Below are positions 55,253-60,000 of a DNA stretch of 60,000 nt, in pieces. A program made the translations under genes and the position numbers. The number at the start of each line of letters is the position of its first letter. Positions within the stretch are counted from its first letter, which is position 1. The stretch is from Owenia fusiformis. Its lineage: Eukaryota > Annelida > Polychaeta > Sabellida > Oweniidae. The notes below the pieces were generated by a model, which was given only the letters and a program-made list of their open reading frames with translations, had not been told where the DNA came from and made no database searches. Where the stretch lies: NCBI GenBank assembly GCA_903813345.2, contig CAIIXF020000005.1:19783375-19843374 (forward strand), written 5' to 3'.

Positions 55253-58200
55253 CTGAAATGTAAATGTTTTAAGGAATTCAATGATTCGTGTAAACCAAGT
55301 AAACATACATGCGCGTTGCACCAAAGCAAGGTTGCCTTATCCGCGCGTGTCCTATACCACTGTACCGATGGACAGCAATCCGTCGGATAGTTAACTCCAA
55401 ATTTTACCCAGGGTGACACAAAAATGCCACCCACTATTTTTGGAATAACTCTCTCAATAATTAAAGAATATTCATGATTTTAATGTGCAGATACTAAGAT
55501 AGTTCAATGGAGAAAAGATAGGCATGCTTGCATAGCATCAACAACTTGGAATTTAAGAGATATCTCATTTTCCGTGGAGCATACTCTGACACAAAATCAC
55601 TCAAAAGTGTTAATTAGAAAATCTGTCTTTCTTAAAATTTATCTAATAAGCGAGCCAGTTCATCAAATTTAACAAAATTATGTAAGAAAAATGGGTAGAT
55701 ATGTGAAAGCAATTGCAATTATTGTAATCTTGCAATAATTGGAGATGTCATGCAAATGATGAGAATAACATTGCAATTATAACATTGTAATCTTGCAATA
55801 ATGGAGATGTCATGCAAAATATGATAATAATATTGCGATTATAACATTGTAATCTTGCAATAATTGGAGATGCCATGCAAAATATGATAATAATATTGCA
55901 ACTGTAACACTGTAATCTTGCAATAATTGGAGATTCCATGCATGCAAAAGATGATAATAATATTGCAACTGTAGCATTGTAATCTTGCAACAATTGGAAA
56001 TGTCATGCAGAATGTGATAATAATATTGCGATTATAACATTGTAATCTTGCAATAATTGGAGATGCCATGCAAAAGATGATAATAATATTGCAACTGTAA
56101 CACTGTAATCTTGCAATAATTGGAGATTCCATGCATGCAAAAGATGATAATAATATTGCAACTGTAACACTGTAATCTTGCAATAATTGGAGATTCCATG
56201 CATGCAAAAGATGATAATAATATTGCAACTGTAGCATTGTAATCTTGCAACAATTGGAAATGTCATGCAGAATGTGATAATAATATTGCGATTATAACAT
56301 TGTAATCTTGCAATAATTGGAGATGCCATGCAAAAGATGATAATAATATTGCAACTGTAACACTGTAATCTTGCAATAATTGGAGATTCCATGCATGCAA
56401 AAGATGATAATAATATTGCAACTGTAACACTGTAATCTTGCAATAATTGGAGATTCCATGCATGCAAAAGATGATAATAATATTGCAACTGTAACACTGT
56501 AATCTTGCAATAATTGGAGATTCCATGCATGCAAAAGATGATAATAATATTGCAACTGTAGCATTGTAATCTTGCAACAATTGGAAATGTCATGCAGAAT
56601 GTGATAATAATATTGCGATTATAACATTGTAATCTTGCAATAATTGGAGATGCCATGCAAAAGATGATAATAATATTGCAACTGTAACACTGTAATCTTG
56701 CAATAATTGGAGATGCCATGCATGCAAAAGATGATAATAATATTGCAACTGTAACACTGTAATCTTGTAATAATTGGAAATGTCATGCAGAATGTGATAA
56801 TGCAATCGTCAATGTCACATCTTACCTTTAAATTCTGAAAATGTGTCTTTTAACTGTACCGTCTGCATCTTTTCTTTGAACAGATCCTCTTTGTTCAAAA
56901 ACAGAATGAAATCTGTTTTTTCTAGGAATGAATTAGTTGACAAATCTTGAAACGTAATTAGACTATCTCTCAGGTTGTTCTAGAAAACATAAGAAACATT
57001 TTTGATAGCATTAATCGCAAAAGAGTGATTTGTGGCTGTATTGCATGTGACTCATTTGTCTTTTTCTTTTGACTTAATTATTAAAAGTCCATTGCCAGGC
57101 TGTTTAACTCTACAAATGGATGTTTCAATAGTAACTGCTGTATGTCCATGTCCCATTTTCATAAGTGTGACATCACAGTTTATACTGTACAGTATGTCTA
57201 TGTCACTCGTGATCCACTCGATTACCCAGTTACCGAAACAGTTCGTTTCGGTAACAAAATATCGGAACGTCGAAGGTACGATTTTTCTTTTTCCTTATTT
57301 CACGCGTTGTAGGCAGAATTCCCACGACATTTTTTCACAAACGTGTATCAGTCTCATATCTATTAGAAAATGTACACGTTTGCGAACAAATAGCTCAGAA
57401 GACAACACAATCGTCGATTTTATACCTCACTAAGTTACGTAAGCGGAACGTGTTAAAAGTGCTGATCTTAAGTGTTTTTGAAGTTTCGTTTACATAACTT
57501 AAGAGGGGAATAAAATCGACGATTCCATTTAATTGTCTTCTGAACTATTTTTTCGCAAACATGTACATTTTCTTAAACATATAATACTGATACACCTTGT
57601 GATATAAATGTTAGGGGAATTCTGCCTACAACTCGTGAAATAAGGAAAAAAATCGTACATTCGACGTTCCGACATTTGGTACCGAAACGAACTGTTTCGG
57701 TAACCGGTGTAATTGAGCGGATCACCAGTGACATAGATGATAGACTACTTGTACAGGGTTACAAAAAAATCGTAGACATGACATGACATGAGCCACTAAT
57801 CTTATCTCAGTTCACCTAATATAAAGAAAAACGTAAAAAGTAACCAATCGCCAACAGTGCCATAGATTGATAAATATTCCACCCGGATAACGCACTATGT
57901 CGCAGATATGGCATGGGGTACTACAGGTTGACCCCAAAAAACAGAACCCAAGAAATCTTGACTTGAATGCATCTGGCAAAAGTATTGATCACTCAATTCT
58001 TCTCTGGGCTTGACTCATGTGATTGGCTGCTTTCTCTGCCTGTATGGACAGCCTGGGATATTTGACACAGTGTATTTTGTAAATCCATCCATGTCGTGGA
58101 AATGATATTTGGAACTAGTAAAACTGACTGAAGATTAAAAAAGAACCGATTCAGTTATCTTAGCTTGCAAAACATTTCAAAAATCCAGCATGTTTTTACT

Positions 58201-59460
58201 CCCTGTTTTGTCACTTCCTGTTCACTACCAAAATATGTTGAATAACAAATGTACAGGGTGATCACTAAGTTCTGGGAATTTATCTGTCATTTCATTATTT
58301 TTCAACCAATTCACTTGAAATTTTCAAGGTAAATGGGGAATGTAATTTTGGGTTGGATAAAACCGTCTCATTGTCATCTGATGTCACAATGGATAATTAT
58401 TGTTACTATAGCAACATGATAAATGGCGTAGCGGGTCAAGTAAAATAAAAATGAATTCAAATTTTGCTTGATCCAAAAGTATGGTTAATAAATACCTATT
58501 TGGTGGACATATTTCCGTCTGTGATTTTTTATATTTTCAAATACTTCTAACTTAAGTTTCTAAAGTAACATCTTTATTGTTATATAAGAGTGTACTTTGC
58601 TCTATTTTTGTATCATTCATCAGCATCTCAAAGTAACAATCATGACCAAAAATAGCGGGGAGTTATCTGTCATTATGACTATGCTCCTTCCCATTACTCA
58701 AGCTCTTCAAGGGATGCCAAAGGGAGGACTGGAACACATCTTTATGGACTAAGTTTGTCAACAACGCATATGCGTCCAGGCTAATGGAAACAATCATAAA
58801 TGAAATGGTCCTCTCAGCAATGAAGAATACTTCTGAATAAATGACTTCAAGAGTACTGTTCTGCCTCTAGTACAAGTAGTTTGAAGCAACTATCTAGGCA
58901 AGATGAATATGTTTTGGCAGGAAATTTTCAAATTAACATCAGTCAAAATTTGCTGACCCGCGGACCACTTTTACTTTTTTTGTAATTACAATAAAATAAA
59001 TTGTAGATGTGATATGTATATGAAACATTGCTTGTCAATTCAGAATTATACAATGTACACCTGGTGAAAATTGGTTGAGAAATCTTGAAATGGCAGACCA
59101 ATTCCCAGAACTTAATGATCACCCTGTATATGTCTGTCTGTTTCAAAGTGTCTACCTATTACTTATAAAAAACCCAGGTCTCCACTATCAACATTTCCAT
59201 TTTTCATTCAATTTGGACTCGTCATTTGCAATATTCGGGCTGTAAAATAAAATACTTGTCGTCTACTAAGTTCTTCCAAAATTTCTTCTAAAGAAACAAT
59301 TACTAGCCGTATATGGATATTTATACTCACAATACTGTGCTCTTCCTCTAAGGCCTCATTGAAGCCACTTAAAGAAGCAAAGAAAATGACGGCTGTCACT
59401 CCGTCAAAGAAATGTATCCACTTTTTCCTCTGGCTCCGTTGGCCAGCGACATCTATGACC
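55068..59460 (-). CDS. Heterotrimeric G-protein alpha subunit, last three coding exons (partial)
   Basis: Three minus-strand exons with compatible phases encode about 155 C-terminal residues: 59331-59460 (130 nt), 56826-56979 (154 nt) and 55068-55252 (185 nt with stop). The 130- and 154-nt sizes are, as I recall, those of the matching vertebrate Gi-type exons. Motifs: switch II 'DVAGQRSQRKKWIHFF', with the catalytic Gln; 'FILFLNKEDLFKEK', the NKxD guanine-specificity box; and 'YTHVTTATN', the position of the TCAT box. G-alpha subunits bind GTP/GDP at the plasma membrane and couple receptors to effectors. Oddities: Ala in DVxGQ, Thr for Cys in TCAT and an unusual tail 'EINLKKTTVF' with no Gi/o cysteine. 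The N-terminal half is outside the window. Confidence 0.85.
55253..55700. other. G-alpha intron sequence
   Basis: Unique-looking intronic sequence between the final exon and the minisatellite; no additional exon seen. Confidence 0.5.
55700..56815. repeat. 63/67-bp minisatellite filling the last G-alpha intron
   Basis: About 16 copies of a unit containing GTAATCTTGCAATAATTGGA, GATGATAATAATATTGCAAC and TGTAACACT. Units with CCATGCATGC are 67 bp and those with a single ATGC are 63 bp. A variant unit (GGAAATGTCATGCAGAATGT) recurs at 55,991, 56,251 and 56,578, showing a higher-order period of 260-327 bp. The array starts only about 10 nt from the donor of the 56826-56979 exon. Long minus-strand frames through it are artefacts of the repeat. 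Confidence 0.9.
56826..56979 (-). CDS. G-alpha penultimate exon
   Basis: Starts after TTTTCTAG: 'NNLRDSLITFQDLSTNSFLE', 'KTDFILFLNKEDLFKEK', and ends AAA G|GTAAG (phase 1). NKED matches the NKxD box that sets guanine specificity. Confidence 0.9.
57201..57733. mobile_element. 533-bp TA-flanked palindromic element in G-alpha intron
   Basis: TA at 57199-57200 and 57734-57735 flanks TGTCACTCGTGATCC and GGATCACCAGTGACA. Arms of about 250 bp include TACCGAAACAGTTCGTTTCG and its complement. It is a Tc1/mariner-type miniature by target site only. Confidence 0.75.
58085..58245. mobile_element. Remnant arm of the TTAA fold-back family
   Basis: GGAACTAGTAAAACTGACTG and the final TTTTGTCACTTCCTGTTCACTA correspond to one arm of 29342-30094, with many substitutions. 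The other arm is absent. Confidence 0.5.
58254..59126. mobile_element. 873-bp mariner-like element remnant
   Basis: TA at 58252-58253 and 59127-59128 flanks CAGGGTGATCACTAAGTTCT and its complement AACTTAATGATCACCCTG. Imperfect complementarity runs inward about 90 bp (GGGAATT, TCAACCAATT). CAGGGTG ends and a TA target fit the mariner/IS630 group. No intact transposase is seen. Confidence 0.75.
59331..59460 (-). CDS. G-alpha switch II exon
   Basis: After TACATTTCAG: 'VIDVAGQRSQRKKWIHFF', 'DGVTAVIFFASLSGFNEALE' and EEHSI, then GTGAGT. Switch II with catalytic Gln and the beta-4 strand are plain. The first base completes a codon from an exon outside the window. Confidence 0.9.
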
Positions 59461-59616
59461 CTGAAATGTAGAAATAACTAATAAAGAGTCAACAAAGAGT
59501 TCTGAAAAGCAAGCATAATTTGCAACAACGTGGAACATCAAAGTGCGTGATGATTGAAAGATAAGAAAATTCCCCGTACGGAACAACTCAAAATTAAATT
59601 TTTTAGGGCCGCTTTG

Positions 59617-59770
59617 CCCCAGGTTCCCTTAATATGGAAATTGAACCACTAAAACAGATGAATATTTAAGTTAATGGGAACTTTTTACTTTACCCGCAAT
59701 GCTATCTGACCCAAACGAGCCACCGGGTGGTGAAACTGGTAACTACCTACTCGCATGTGAGTTATTGAGA
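59617..59770 (-). mobile_element. Truncated third copy of the GATGCGAGTAG element
   Basis: In reverse orientation, with CATGCGAGTAGGTAGTTACC and GGTGGCTCGTTTGGGTCAGA, it matches the first 150 bp of 31465-31899 and 32509-32953. Confidence 0.7.
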
Positions 59771-60000
59771 ATGGATCCTTTCAATACCATCCCAAAAATC
59801 TACTATTTGACAGTCGATCAACTTGAGTTATTCTGAAATAATGAGGATTTAACAAAAATTTAACTAAAAGCTGCATTCCATCATGCCACCATGCATGTGG
59901 AGAGATACAACATCCTCATCTTCTCAGAAGAACTCAAGTTGATTGAGTCTCAACAAACAGAATTCATCTGCATGAGAGAGCATTGGTAAAATCCATTTTC
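59765..60000. mobile_element. Palindromic element, related to 52449-52997
   Basis: GTCGATCAACTTGAGTT (59,812) pairs with AACTCAAGTTGATTGAGTC (59,931). The outer arms GAATGGATCCTTTCAATACC and GGTAAAATCCATTTTC also pair loosely. The right end may run past the window. Confidence 0.6.

Noticed and set aside
55748-56805. Several minus-strand open frames up to 238 codons with repeated 'LQCYSCNIIIIFCM' blocks
   Set aside because: They run through the 63/67-bp intronic minisatellite; overlapping frames are all open because the unit lacks stops. No start context or family similarity.
55700-56815. Regular repeats that might suggest a CRISPR array
   Set aside because: Units are contiguous without unique spacers, in a eukaryotic intron with no cas genes.

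Overview
This is a eukaryotic (metazoan) genomic window: AT-rich, with spliced genes that use GT-AG introns and abundant DNA transposons and LINEs. The marker genes are a very long cadherin and a heterotrimeric G-protein alpha subunit. Both, together with the mixture of L1/Tx1-like and other LINEs, hAT-like and TA-/TTAA-flanked fold-back elements, fit a marine invertebrate such as a lophotrochozoan or an invertebrate deuterostome. The sequence alone does not let me name the species. No tRNA, rRNA, CRISPR array or prokaryotic operon was seen.

Layout. Positions 1-12,200 are gene-poor and transposon-rich. They hold several fold-back elements, including a 2.95-kb hAT-like element (3711-6662) with an exact 8-bp target duplication. 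They also hold a broken minus-strand gene for a membrane-anchored putative glycosyltransferase, whose 3' end is split by a 994-bp near-perfect palindrome (7273-8266) flanked by TATCT.

Positions 12,201-39,637 (+) hold one large single-pass transmembrane cadherin gene. I reconstruct 30 exons. Their lengths sum to 9,096 nt, a multiple of three, giving about 3,031 residues: signal peptide, about 23 cadherin repeats, one membrane segment and a 517-residue acidic/serine-rich cytoplasmic tail. Sixteen consecutive exons (3-18) are interchangeable phase-1/phase-1 cassettes of 315 or 318 bp, each carrying the back half of one cadherin repeat and the front half of the next. The back half is strongly homogenised and the front half is variable. 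Introns contain a LINE fragment, a 6.46-kb element with split direct repeats (20,716-27,175) resembling tyrosine-recombinase retrotransposon architecture, several miniature elements, and a tandem array of copied splice acceptors.

Positions 39,638-46,560 hold the cadherin 3' flank, a miniature element and a nest of two LINEs: a minus-strand L1/Tx1-like LINE interrupted by a plus-strand LINE. The plus-strand LINE has ORF1 and ORF2 in the same frame separated by one UAG, and its reverse-transcriptase core is missing. Positions 46,560-55,000 are intergenic with fold-back repeats. Positions 55,068-59,460 (-) hold the last three coding exons of a divergent G-alpha gene whose upstream exons lie beyond the window. 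One of its introns is largely a 63/67-bp minisatellite.

The two genes are unrelated in pathway as far as the sequence shows: the cadherin is a surface adhesion/recognition molecule and G-alpha is a membrane-associated GTPase. The most distinctive material is the split-direct-repeat element, the homogenised cadherin cassette array and the transposon-splice-site interactions.
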